DNA from: Cannabis sativa
Lineage: Eukaryota; Streptophyta; Magnoliopsida; Rosales; Cannabaceae
Assembly (NCBI RefSeq): GCF_029168945.1
Contig: NC_083604.1
Span: 5,696,812 to 5,760,811 of the forward strand
Reading direction: 5' to 3'
Length of the DNA: 64,000 nucleotides
Shown one piece after another: positions 30,862 to 41,839 of this stretch. Under the pieces are notes generated by a model that was not told the DNA's origin, did not search any database, and saw only the letters and a program-made list of their open reading frames with translations. Numbering within the stretch: the first letter of the stretch is position 1; each line of letters opens with the position of its first letter. A program made the translations under genes and the position numbers.

Positions 30862-33828
30862 GACTCGGGTTTACCGGACTTGGTGGTTAATTATTTTGAA
30901 TCTCTTTTTTCGGATACTGGGAGTGAATTCCAAGAGATTGTTGATTGTGTTCCTCGTACCATAACGGAAGAAGTGAATTGTAGTCTTCGACATCCCGTGA
31001 CTGAAGAAGAGGTTAAATGTGCTGTTTTTCAAATGCATCCGGACAAGAGTCCTGGCCCGGATGGCATGACTCCGACTTTTTTTCAAAAAATTTGGTCCAC
31101 GGTTGGTTTCGATGTTGTCTTGGCAGTTCAAAAATTCATGCAATATGGTGAGTTTGAAGAAGGTTGTAATGAAGCTAATGTAGTCCTAATTCCGAAGAAG
31201 AAGCACCCGGAAAGCATGTCCGACCTTCGACCTATTTCGTTGTGTAATGTGTTATACAAGGTCATCACGAAGGTTATTGCTAATAGGATGAAGCCATGGA
31301 TGGATAAAGTGGTGTCGGAATATCAAAGTGCTTTCATACCCGGAAGACTTATCACTGATAATGTAATGATTTCCTTTGAGGTGCTCCACTACCTTAAAAG
31401 GAAAAGGCAAGGAAAGGAGGGTTATATGGCACTTAAACTGGATATGAGCAAAGCGTATGATCGAATTGAATGGGACTACTTACAAGCTATTCTCATGAAG
31501 ATGGGTTTTGACCCTTTCTGGGTTCGTTTGATTCTCAAGTGTGTCACTTCAGCAAGGTATACAATTGTTCATGCGGGCAGAGAAATGGGTCCAGTTATAC
31601 CTAGGAGAGGCATCCGTCAAGGGGACCCTTTATCGCCGTATATCTTTATCTTGTGTGCTGAGGTACTATCGGCGTTAATCAACAAATATGAACTTATGGG
31701 CAGATTGCATGGCTGCAAAGTAGCAAATGGGGCTCCTCGGGTTTCACATATGTTGTTTGCTGATGATAGCTACTTGTACTGCAAGGCTACCCTGGAAGAG
31801 GCTGTTTGTATACAGGAGTTGCTTAGGAAGTTTGAAATGGCATCGGGACAAAAAGTCAATTTGGGTAAATCTTCAATCTTCTTTAGTACCAATACAGGTG
31901 AAGGGAGAAGACAACAACTGTGTGGTCTGCTCCAAATGATTGTTGCGGATGATAATAGTAAATACTTGGGGCTTCCAAGTACATTGGGGAGAAACAAAAC
32001 AGCGGTCTTTGGCTATTTGAAAGAAAGGGTGAGGAAAAAAGTTCAAAGTTGGGATTCCAAGTATCTATCGAAAGCGGGGAAAGAAATTCTAATCAAAACC
32101 GTCACTCAAGCCCTTCCTAGCTATGCCATGAGTGTGTTTTTGTTACCACTTGACATAAGCCGTGACATGGAGCAACATATGGCTAAATTCTGGTGGAAAA
32201 CATCGAAAGGGAAGGGTTCAGGGATTCATTGGCATTCGTGGGAAAAGATGACACATCATAAAAGTGTTGGAGGGATGGGGTTTCGAAGTCTTAGAGAGTT
32301 TAACCTTGCCCTTCTTAGAAAACAAGGTTGGCGTTTGCTTACTCGGAAGGACTCTTTGGTGTTCAAAATTTTCAAAGCTCGTTACTTTGCTAATGATAAC
32401 TATCTTACGGCAAAATTGGGTAATAATCCAAGTTATGTTTGGCGAAGTGTGTTGGAAGCTCAGGATTTGGTTCGAAAAGGGGTCCGGTGGAAAATAGGTA
32501 ATGGCCTAGATATTCATGTGTTGGGAGAGCCTTGGTTATCAGATAATGACAATCCTTATGTCATAACTGATCACCCTAGTCTTCGCAATGCTACGGTAGC
32601 TAGTTTATTGTCTATGGAGGATCAAAGGTGGGACGATGAGATACTAGCTGACTTGTTTGTTGATAGGGACCGAAGGTTAATTGAGGCCATTCCTACTCAT
32701 CTTTTTCAAGGAGATGATCGCTACGTGTGGGCTCATGAAAACTCAGGCATATACTCGGTGAAAAGTGCTTACAATTTAACTCAGGTAACCTTTGGTCAAG
32801 GGAATAATTCTGACTCTTCTACCTTTTGGAAGACTTTGTGGGCTTTAAAAGTTCCACCTAAAATAAAAAACCTGATGTGGAGGAGTTGTACAAATTGCCT
32901 TCCTACCCTTGTATCATTGAGAATAAAGAGAGTACAAGTCACTAATTTGTGTCCTGTATGCAATCTGGAGGAGGAAACTATTACCCATTGCCTTGTTTCT
33001 TGTTCTTTGATCAAACAAGTGTGGGAAAGAACAGGTATTGGGACATACCTCTCGGCTGGTATGTGTTTTCTGGATTGGTGTGTTGAATCGTTTAAGGGAC
33101 TGGACAAAGGAAAAAAGTGCAGAATGGTTACTCTCTGTTGGGCAATTTGGGGAGCAAGGAACAACAAGGTTTGGAAGAAAAAGTCCACTACTGCTATGGA
33201 AATTGTAGCTTTTGCAGAGAACTATCTTGACCAATGGTTAGCCGCTCAAGATCACAAGGTAAGTTCAGTTTCGGTTGGACTTATGGAAGGTGATGGTGAT
33301 GAACAATGGTGTGCGCCTCAACGAAATGGTGTCAAGGTGAATGTAGATGCATCAATTTTCGGAAGAGAACGTGGCTTTGGAGTTGGCTTGGTTGCTCGAG
33401 ATGACAGAGGACTGTTGATCGAAGCTCACACCATTAGCTTTAATGGTATTGTTCAACCCTTACTGGCGGAGGCAATTGGAGTAAGGGAAGCTCTTAGTTG
33501 GCTAAAAGATAAACCTTGGCAGCAGGTGTTTTTGGAGACAGACTGTCTTAATGTGGTACAAGCTTTAAGAGGTTCAAGTGAAATGATATCTGTGTATGGT
33601 GCTGTCATACAAGAGTGTAAATCTTTGCTTGTTGGTATGGAAAATGTTTCTGTTTATTTTGTTAAACGTTCAGCTAATATGGTTGCTCATGCTTTCGCAA
33701 GAGTTTCTATTTTGTACCCTGGGCGTATTTTCAGTATGGGGGGTCCCAACTGAGTTGTTGCCATGTTTGGTAACAGAAGTTGTTGGTTAATAAAGATTAT
33801 TACCATTCAAAAAAAAAAAAAAAAAAAA
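30862..33828 (+). mobile_element. 5'-truncated LINE retrotransposon with poly-A tail
   Basis: The body starts abruptly near 30862 and ends with a 20-base A run (33809-33828) after AATAAAGATTATTACC. The endonuclease region is absent, as expected from 5' truncation during target-primed reverse transcription. The remaining reading frame is uninterrupted. No clear target duplication was found. Confidence 0.85.
30880..33753 (+). CDS. LINE ORF2 fragment: reverse transcriptase, zf-RVT, RNase H
   Basis: An open frame of about 957 codons without a native start codon (the first ORF codon is TTG), because the element is truncated. RT motifs are in order: DKSPGPDG, LRPISLCNVLYK, FIPGR, LDMSKAYDR, GIRQGDPLSPYIF and the catalytic MLFADDSYLY (near 31750). 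The zinc-finger region has CPVCNLEEETITHC. RNase H carries VNVDASI, AEAIGVREAL, ETD and an AHAFAR ending, i.e. the D-E-D triad. The product would reverse-transcribe LINE RNA if expressed, but without endonuclease it cannot mobilise itself. The lack of any stop in 2.9 kb points to a fairly young copy. It is transcribed opposite to the GDSL genes. Confidence 0.85.
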   Translation: MVVNYFESLFSDTGSEFQEIVDCVPRTITEEVNCSLRHPVTEEEVKCAVFQMHPDKSPGPDGMTPTFFQKIWSTVGFDVVLAVQKFMQYGEFEEGCNEANVVLIPKKKHPESMSDLRPISLCNVLYKVITKVIANRMKPWMDKVVSEYQSAFIPGRLITDNVMISFEVLHYLKRKRQGKEGYMALKLDMSKAYDRIEWDYLQAILMKMGFDPFWVRLILKCVTSARYTIVHAGREMGPVIPRRGIRQGDPLSPYIFILCAEVLSALINKYELMGRLHGCKVANGAPRVSHMLFADDSYLYCKATLEEAVCIQELLRKFEMASGQKVNLGKSSIFFSTNTGEGRRQQLCGLLQMIVADDNSKYLGLPSTLGRNKTAVFGYLKERVRKKVQSWDSKYLSKAGKEILIKTVTQALPSYAMSVFLLPLDISRDMEQHMAKFWWKTSKGKGSGIHWHSWEKMTHHKSVGGMGFRSLREFNLALLRKQGWRLLTRKDSLVFKIFKARYFANDNYLTAKLGNNPSYVWRSVLEAQDLVRKGVRWKIGNGLDIHVLGEPWLSDNDNPYVITDHPSLRNATVASLLSMEDQRWDDEILADLFVDRDRRLIEAIPTHLFQGDDRYVWAHENSGIYSVKSAYNLTQVTFGQGNNSDSSTFWKTLWALKVPPKIKNLMWRSCTNCLPTLVSLRIKRVQVTNLCPVCNLEEETITHCLVSCSLIKQVWERTGIGTYLSAGMCFLDWCVESFKGLDKGKKCRMVTLCWAIWGARNNKVWKKKSTTAMEIVAFAENYLDQWLAAQDHKVSSVSVGLMEGDGDEQWCAPQRNGVKVNVDASIFGRERGFGVGLVARDDRGLLIEAHTISFNGIVQPLLAEAIGVREALSWLKDKPWQQVFLETDCLNVVQALRGSSEMISVYGAVIQECKSLLVGMENVSVYFVKRSANMVAHAFARVSILYPGRIFSMGGPN

Positions 33829-34179
33829 CTTGTGTTTTATTAAAAAATTTAAAATGTAATTTTCTTTTTATTTATTTAATAAAATTATATAGACAAACTA
33901 GAGAGGAAATATGAATGAAGAAATTTCATAGCCTTGTATTTATAAATTACACTGTAATATAGCTTTGAAAGTATAATAAAAATTGAAAGCTATTGTAGAA
34001 TTCAATTGATTTTATAAGATTGACTTAACATGTTGGTCTTCAAATCTCTGTTTTTCAATGAGGGACAATATGGTATTGATATGCATCCAATTTCATAGGC
34101 AGATTTCATATGAAATTGCATTGAATCAAAAGAAAGAAGCAAAGCAAAAATTAAGTAGTACATACACATGAACAAGTGT

Positions 34180-36074
34180 TTATTTTTTAATTCTATGACA
34201 AGCCATGTTCAAGGGAATTGGTGGATGAGAATATGCTCCTCCTACAATCTGATCAAAAATCCCTTTGTTACCAGCTTGAGTGTAATGTACTCCATCCCAA
34301 TTCACCCAAACTGAAGGATCTTTACAAGCCTTTCCCACCAAAATCTCTTTCCCATGGACCATTTTCTTGCCCCCACATCCAATGTTCTTGTTGAAATTAT
34401 ACTTCCCACCATGACCACAACATGCTCTCAAAGGCTCTTCAAATCCTGCATTATTAGTCTTTATGCATCAATCACTTTCACATAATAAAGGTGTTTCTTT
34501 TGTTTGGTGAAATAGTCTTTCTTTCTTTCTTTCTTTCTTTTTTATGTACAATTTGCATAATAAGTGTATTTTGACTAATCACTCCACATAATAGTATAAC
34601 AAAAACTTGTGATTCTAATCCAACAATCTATCATGAGTAATTGATAGATGATAATTTTTGACAAAAAATGACCTTTCTAGAACCTTCACAATCTAACATT
34701 TTGTTAAGAATTCCAAATACTTCGTCAAAAATTCTCAATATATGTATGTAAGTAATGTACCGTGCTTTTTGGGTTGGCTAATGATGGAGTACTTGGCTTT
34801 GTAAACATCAACATAAGTGATTGCAGCCAAAGGTAACTCCTTTCTTAATTGGACCACAACTTGTTTTAAGCCACGGTTGAAAAACTTAGCCACTTCATTG
34901 AAAGGAGTGGCACAACCAGCTTTATCAATCTCATTAGCTGCCACTGGCAACCTGTCTAAGACGTATGGTAGACAACCAAAGGGACCAGTGTTGTGTATCC
35001 AAAAGTATCTTCCTCCTTGACCATATACATACTACCAAAAACCATTATCATTATCATTAAATAATATAAGTTCAAAAACAAAAAAAACATTATTGAACAA
35101 AACAAAAAAGTTGGTCACATTACCTTGACAACATTTTTGAATTGATCTAATACATCAGGAACATATGCCTTAACTTGGGATGTGGTCATGTTTGAGAAGT
35201 AACCAGATGTTAAGTCGTTCTGACCAATATCAAATGTGTACAAAGCTTGAGAGAAAAACTCTGCCTTAGGTAATAGCTTTTTGAAAACCCCACCTGCAAA
35301 TTCTAACTGTTAAAACTCTAAAATCTATGTATATTATATATGAGCCAGCCAGATAAATGATATTATTAGTATTGCTGACCTTGGCTCCGAGTAGTTTGAG
35401 ATCTACTATGAAAATCATAGAACTCATTGAACTGAACATCCAAAGAGATTGGACTAAAACCACCTTGCCGAAGAGTTGTGTTTTGGGGTCTAATGGTTGA
35501 GCCTGCTGTGGCAAAGTTTGCCCCATGAGTGAAATTGCTACCAACTGAGTCTAGATATGCACTTAGATATGGCAATCCAAGACTCTGAGCTGAAAAATCA
35601 TTATCAAAAACAACAAAAACAACAAGTTAAATTATCAAAATGGTCTTTTTGGTCTTCAAATTCAATGAAATTTCATAGACACTATTTACTTCATTAACTC
35701 ATGAATTTTTATTAGTGTCGGTGGTGACCATAATTACTACTAACAAATTAAAGCTTTCATGACCCTTTTGGTCAATTTTTTTCCTGAGAAAGTTTGGAAA
35801 AGTTAATGAAGAAGATTATTAATGTACCTATAAAATCAATGACAAGACGTCCATCGCAGTAACGACCAGCAGGCTTGTGAAAAAATGACTCTCCATGAGG
35901 TGAACGTGCCTGACCAAACACGGCAGACAAGCCACCGGTGTCGGAGTTGGAATCGCCAAAGTTAAATATGGCCGGAAAATTACAGTGACCACTTGTTTTG
36001 GCAGAGACCAAGGTCACTGACAGAGCTAACAAACAAGTCACAACATGTTTCAACTTCAACCAATGTGATTCCAT
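34180..36074 (-). CDS. GDSL esterase/lipase, tandem copy C
   Basis: Predicted exons in transcript order: 36074-35828, 35589-35380, 35293-35124, 35031-34761 and 34445-34180. Phases are 1, 1, 0, 1 and the product is 387 aa from MESHWLK. An open frame extends three codons upstream without an ATG. The signal peptide spans about residues 7-25. Block I is FNFGDSNSDTGGLSAVFGQ and the catalytic Asp-His motif is WDGVHYTQAGNKG, where Gln and Gly differ from the EAAN of copies A and B. The GYF/SNM part of block III and the ANFATAGSTIRPQNTT block are conserved. All exon joins keep frame. A LINE separates it from copy B. It is probably a secreted acyl-hydrolase, substrate unknown. Confidence 0.9.
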
Positions 36075-36876
36075 GAGAAACAAGGGAAAAAAATGAGCGT
36101 TTTTGAAGTGGAGAAAGTGATGGACAAGAAAGACTCAATGGAGTATAAAAATTAATTTAAATAGCTAAAAAAGATAAGTTACTTTTGAGTTTTTAATAGA
36201 AAATGCCAAAATGATAGTGTGGATTTTAAGATAAATGCTTAAGGGTGACTATGGTAATTGGTATCCTTGTCATGTGTAAGAGCATCTCCAATAGTGGTAT
36301 TTTTTTAGGGCTCGAATTGCACTGTATTATATTGAATTGAATTATATATTATATTTTAGGGAAAAAAACAAAAAAATACAAAAAAGGAAAAAAAATTACA
36401 AAAATACTTTGGGCCGGCCCATTAAACATTTATACAGTTCACATACAAATATTTACAAAAATACCACATGCACTAAGCCTTCAGCTGTACAGAGCGAACC
36501 ATGAAGATGAAAATACGCGCTCGTTTCAAAACCGCAAAACAACCAAAATGAAACCAAAACGAGAAAAATACAACTATTAATTCTGGCAAAAACAACTGGA
36601 AAAAAATACCTGCAATGATCTAAACTGAAAATGACGAAAAAAAAATCAGAAAAACTGTGAAGAAACTGAAATTACACATTTGTTTTCTGTTTTATTCGAT
36701 CAAAACAATTTCCCCTAATATCGAAATCCAGATTCATGAAATGTAGATCTGTAACAAACAGATCTGGACCTCCCACCAAATTCAAAACAATGTATGATGT
36801 GAAAATTTTTAAAAAAACCTCATGAATAATACATCTACGTTATATACAGTTACATTTTGATTTATTTTTTGTTTTG

Positions 36877-37262
36877 GTTGCCTTATAGTTGCATTATCGT
36901 TTTATGATAGTTTATATATTATGCAAGAATTTAATTTGATGGGGACTAAGAAATAGTAGTTATACATAGTAAGTTTTGTGCAAATAGTTGCATATTAATT
37001 TTATAGTGAAATAACATATGCCAGTAGCAAAACTATAATAAAACTACAAAACAACTGTATGCAAGTGCAAATAGTTGCCTTATAGTTGCATTATCGTTTT
37101 ATGATAGTTTATATATTATGCAAGAATTTAATTTGATGGGGACTAAAAAATAGTAGTTATACATAGTAAGTTTTGTGCAAATAGTTGCATATTAATTTTA
37201 TAGTGAAATAACATATGCAAGTAGCAAAACTATAATAAAACTACAAAACAACTGTATACAAA
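36877..37262. repeat. 197-bp tandem duplication
   Basis: GTTGCCTTATAGTTGCATTATC occurs at 36877 and again at 37074, and the text that follows is nearly identical in both (TATGCAAGAATTTAATTTGA, then CATACATAGTAAG-like text, then AACAACTGTAT). That gives two adjacent units with a 197-bp period. Confidence 0.85.
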
Positions 37263-37614
37263 CTAAAATACAGGAAAAACTCTTTGAACATCAACATCCA
37301 TGATAAATCTCATTGTTACCCATTGATGATATAAAAATGGACAGGAAACAACTAGATAAAAAACTTATTAAAAAAATACATATAGAAGGTGTAAAATTTC
37401 AAATATGGGAGAAAACCAAAAAGAAACCGAAAACAAACCTCGGTTCGAACATCAGCACCAACATTAGCTTTTTTCCCAGAAACGTTGACAATGAAATCTC
37501 TGCATTATTTGTTGAGCAAACATACATAAGAAGCACAATGATTTCTATACTCTTTCTGGCTTTATTCTCTACACAGTCGCTCCATATGTTATCAAGGTCC
37601 GTTTCTTCGTAAGA

Positions 37615-38030
37615 ATATATAAGAAACTAGCTTTACAATTAAAAATTAAAATAAAAAGAAAAGAAGAATTGTTATGTAAAAAAATTTAAAATTAAAAACT
37701 GAAATAAAATTAAAAATTAAAAATTAAAAATGAATGAAATTAAAAATAAAAAGAAAAGAAGAAAAAAAGAGAGTGAAATGATGGATTGATTGATAGAATC
37801 AATCACCAAGACCTACTTTAAGCTAACAATATATAAGAAACTAGCTTTACAATTAAAAATTAAAAATAAAAATAAAAGAAGAATTGTTATGGAAAAAAAA
37901 ATTAAAAATTAAAAATTAAAAACTGAAAATAAAATTAAAAATTAAAAATTAAAAACTGAAATAAAATTAAAAATAAAAAATTAAAAACTGAAATAAAATT
38001 AAAAATAAAAAGAAAAGAAAAAAAAAGAGA
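37615..38030. repeat. AAATTAAAA-rich repeat, larger unit about 214 bp
   Basis: ATAAGAAACTAGCTTTACAATT appears at about 37619 and 37833. The text GAAATGATGGATTGATTGATAG also recurs (near 37776 and 38033). Between them lie many AAAATTAAAAATTAAAA units. This is simple-sequence expansion inside a larger repeat. Confidence 0.65.
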
Positions 38031-38675
38031 GTGAAATGATGGATTGATTGATAGAAAATGAAAAAAGAGAGGGAAGAGAGTAGGATTTGATTGATGATGG
38101 ATGGAATGATGACTAAGTGGTATTTGTGTAATAAAAGCAACTTTGTAAGTAAAAATGTAGTCATAGGCGTGTGTGAGTAATTTTGTAATAAATTGTGTAA
38201 AATGGATTTTTCATGTAAAAATTTCTATATTTTATATAATATTATGTTAAATTTTAATTTATACTAAAATATTATATATTTAAATGTCCATAAAAGTTAA
38301 TATCACATATAGTTTTACATAAAATATAATTTAATATAATACTATACAATATAATACAGTACACTACGACGTACCAAACAAACTGTAAGAGTGTCAAAAA
38401 TTTTTACATCACTTAAAATTATATTATTTTATTTTATCTTTGGTCTACATTATTTTTAAGTTTAAAATAATCTAATAGTAAACATCTCTAGAAATTATTA
38501 AAATAATATTATATTATTATTTAATATATATTAAATAAACAAATTTGCTTAATATGATAAAATAATAATAAAAAAATAAGAAAGAGAATATGTAAATAAT
38601 ACTATGTTATGACATTTTTTTTGTGGTATTTTTTTTTTTATTCTAATAATAAGCATCAATTAAAAATACAAAAAA

Positions 38676-39046
38676 AGTAAATATTATTTTAGACCATGTG
38701 TTTTACAAAAATTATCAATTGGACCCTCTATTTTGTTAAATAACAAAATGGACCATGTATTTTTTAAAATAGTACAAATAGGATCCTACTGATATTTTGT
38801 CAAAATAAAATTTAATAATAATCCGATCTAAAGGTGTTATGACAAAACTATTTATATTTTTTGTATCTATTCGTATTAGGAATTGTCTTCAAGTTGGTTA
38901 TATTAAAAAAAAAAACTGTCAAAAATTAAGCTCAGGGTCCTAATTTTACCATTTTGGAAAATACAGGGTTCATTTTTTCATTTAACAAAACAGATGGTTT
39001 AATCGATAATTTTTGCAAAATAGAGAATTTAAAATAGTATTTATCC
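38676..39046. mobile_element. Mutator-like foldback MITE, copy 2
   Basis: Same family as 10888-11260, with left text GTAAATATTATTTTAGACC and right text AAAATAGTATTTATCC, and matching interior arms (GGACCCTCTATTTTGTTAAAT against AATACAGGGTTCATTTTTTC). TACAAAAAA flanks both ends (38667-38675 and 39047-39055), a 9-bp target duplication. Confidence 0.8.
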
Positions 39047-39115
39047 TACAAAAAATTTATCTATATCATCAAACATTTTTCATAACATTTCTACTAGAGT
39101 TACTCTAATATTTTT

Positions 39116-40247
39116 GTGCAATTTAATATTAGGACCTACATATTTTACTAATTAATAATCAATTATAAAATGAGGATTACTACCGTCAACCTCCTGTTAC
39201 AATCTCTTAGTCAACCTCCATCCTCGAAAACACATGTCGAAATATTTATTTTTTAATTTACTGTGCAGAAAATACGTTTGAAGTTTTTTGAACGCGCGTG
39301 GTAAATTAGAATATCAAAAATTATATTTTCGGTACTGTAAACTATTCGGAATTTTTCAAAAATTTACAAGGATGATAATGTAACTATATCGAATACCGTT
39401 ATAAAAAAAATTGAAAAAAAAAATATTTCAATATGTGATTTCAAACGTAAAAATTAACTAAAAGGTTGTAATAAGATGTTGTAATTAACATTCTATCTTA
39501 TAAAATATTAACAATGCTGAAATTTTAATCATTGGTTTGTGTGAAAATAGTTACCATTGGTCCACGGTAATAATCTGTAACGTCACGTGTAAAGACAACT
39601 TGTATAATTATGGCTTTTTTGGAAAAATGTTGGATGAAAGCAAAGATAGACAGGCACGCGTAAAATTTTTTGTTGTTTTTATTTTTTCTTCATATATATA
39701 AAAAAACAAGGGCAGGTTTGTTTGGTCTTGAAACATTTGAACAAAATAAAGATGTTTTTTTAGGGAAATTTACTTGGTATACTAATTTTTGTTATTTTTT
39801 TTACTTTTTTACTGTATTTTTTTATAAGTTTCATACTGCAGTATACTGTGTTAAGTTTTCACTTTTGTTCTACTGGTATTTTTTAGTTGTTCTACTATTA
39901 TTTTGAGTTGTTTTGTTTTGTGTTCTACTGGTGTTTTATAAAAATATAGTATTTTTGAAAATATTTCCGTGTGACAGTATTTTTGTAAAAATAACTTAAA
40001 TTTCAATATTTTTATAAGTTTCTTATTTTTTTAAGCTAAAAGTTCCCATATATTATGGGCCATAATTTAGATAGGCTCTAGGCTTAGCCAGACTTAGTCC
40101 AAAATCCAACCTTTAAGCAAGGAAAGATATAGCACTACTGCACTAGTGAAAATTATTTGAAATATGAGTTTTCAAAAATATTTTACCTTAATATGATAAT
40201 TCTAGGTTAGGTCACATTTTATGGTATTTGTTTTTATTTTTGGGCTT
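39116..40247. other. AT-rich DNA, no gene seen
   Basis: Contains a region (39180-39480) that loosely resembles the arms of the 24808-25219 MITE, including CGGAATTTTTCAAAAATTTAC. The rest is T-rich, with TTTTTAGTTGTTCTACTG-type text around 39885 that is echoed near 40840. No coding region supported. Confidence 0.4.
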
Positions 40248-40256
40248 TTATATATA

Positions 40257-40660
40257 GGCTAATTAGGATTTTTTTTTCCTCCGAACTTTGACATGTACCA
40301 AATCATGTCCCCTGAACTTTTTTTGCCATTAAAAATTTCCTTTGAACTATTGAGATTGTTAGATTTAAGGATTTTTATTTAATTTTAGTAAAAAAATTCT
40401 AATATGGATGAAAGTTCAGGGGGCATGATTTAGTATATATCAAAGTTTGAGAGGCATGATTTTGTAGATATCAAAGTCTAGGGAGCATGATTTATTATAT
40501 AAATTATCACTGAAACAGGAAAATTGAATGAAATTAGACAGAAATCTTTAAATCTAACAATCTCAATAGTTCAAGGGAAATTTTTAACTGCCAAAAAAGT
40601 TCAAGGGGCATGATTTGGTATATGTCAAAATTCGAGGGGAAAAAAAAATACTAATCAGCC
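40257..40660. mobile_element. Mutator-like foldback MITE with long arms
   Basis: The ends GGCTAATTAGGATTTTTTTT and AAAAAAAATACTAATCAGCC are inverted. The arms carry CGAACTTTGACATGTACCAAA against TTTGGTATATGTCAAAATTCG. TTATATATA flanks both ends exactly (40248-40256 and 40661-40669). The copy at 15344-15696 belongs to the same family. Confidence 0.88.
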
Positions 40661-41112
40661 TTATATATATTTGGTTTTTACACTACATATTGAAATTTTT
40701 ATTTTTATTTTTTTTTACTTTATTACTGTGGAGCAGGATTTTTTCAAAAATACTGTATTTTTTTAAAAAAAATATTATGTAAGTTTTATACTGTATACTG
40801 TGTATTGTGTTAAGTTTTCACTGTTGTTCCATAGTTATTTTTTAGTTGTTCCACTGCTATTTTAATTGTTATATTTCGTTGTTTTACGGTTGTTTTATAA
40901 AAAGACAGTATTTTTGTAAAAAATTCTGTTTGACAGTATAATTATAAACTTTAGCTCAAAATCTAGTATTTTTATAAAAACCTCCTTTTTTTTAAGAACA
41001 AGCTTTTATATGGGTTTAATTATGTCATATTTAGGTAAAATATTTTTTAAAATATCATATTTAAATAAAATGCATTAGGATTTACCCTCTCTTTTCAAAC
41101 GAACCAAACCAG

Positions 41113-41114
<2 letters not shown>

Positions 41115-41200
<86 letters not shown>
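41115..41200. repeat. (CT)n microsatellite, about 42 units
   Basis: An uninterrupted run of CT dinucleotides of about 85 bp. Such loci are often length-polymorphic and prone to assembly error. Confidence 0.95.
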
Positions 41201-41204
<4 letters not shown>

Positions 41205-41452
41205 GGTTGAGTCTAATCACTCTCTCTAATGGCCGATGCTACTCTCCCACTACTGCTGAGTGAAACTGAAACCATCATCCTCCGTCTCTGCCTTTCTCCC
41301 TTTTTTTTCTTTTTCTTCGGCGACTTGCTAGCTCCGTCGACCAAATTGCTCCAACAACCTATTATATAATTATATTTACTGAATTTTACTGCAGTGTCTA
41401 TTGCTATAATCAATTCTAGTGATTAGCCCTCCTTATGTTGGTTCATAATTAG

Positions 41453-41830
41453 TAGGGGTGAAAATCGGTCGGTTATGGTCGGTTTTTAAAATTTTATAAC
41501 CGACCGGTCGGTTATGGTTTTTATTTTACGAAAACCGTAACCGACCGTTTAGAAATTATAATCATATAAAAACGACCGTACGATTTTTGGCAGTTTTCAG
41601 TTTGGCGGTTTTAGGCAGTTTTTGGCAGTTTTGGGCGGTTTTAGGCGGTTTTGACGGTTTTTTGGTTAAACTATTTTTTTATTTCAAGAACCGAAACCGA
41701 CCGCCGTGTCAAAAAAACCGAAACCGAAACCGACCGCCAAATTCGGTGATGACGTGGAACCGAAAATTCGGTTACGGTCTGGTCGGTTTGATGGTCGGTT
41801 TCGATTTTTCGATTTTTATGAACACCCCTA
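41453..41830. mobile_element. hAT-like MITE (TAGGGGTG...CACCCCTA)
   Basis: TAGGGGTGAAAATCGGTCGG at the left and ATGAACACCCCTA at the right are inverted. Flanks ATAATTAG (41445-41452) and GTAATTAG (41831-41838) agree at seven of eight positions. The interior is built of CGGTCGGTT, GGCAGTTTT and GGCGGTTTT units. Its small ORF is not a gene. Confidence 0.82.
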
Positions 41831-41839
41831 GTAATTAGT

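Larger units (their letters stand above)
36279..39115. mobile_element. Stack of nested non-autonomous elements upstream of GDSL-C
   Basis: AAGAGCATCTCCAATAGTGG at 36279 and TACTAGAGTTACTCTAATA at about 39097-39115 look like inverted ends of a plant MITE class. A second layer is suggested by TTGCACTGTATTATATTG near 36316 and TATAATACAGTACACTACG near 38350. Inside are a repeat-bearing element (36370-38225) and a Mutator-like MITE (38676-39046). I saw no gene. Layer ends other than the last are approximate. Confidence 0.4.

Noticed and set aside
36877..38030. CRISPR-like array of repeats
   Set aside because: The repeats are adjacent without unique spacers and the genome is a plant. They are tandem duplications and simple sequence.
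39670..39906. 78-aa F/Y/L-rich ORF as a small membrane protein
   Set aside because: The T-rich sequence gives TTT/TAT codons by composition alone. It has no signal of selection or promoter.
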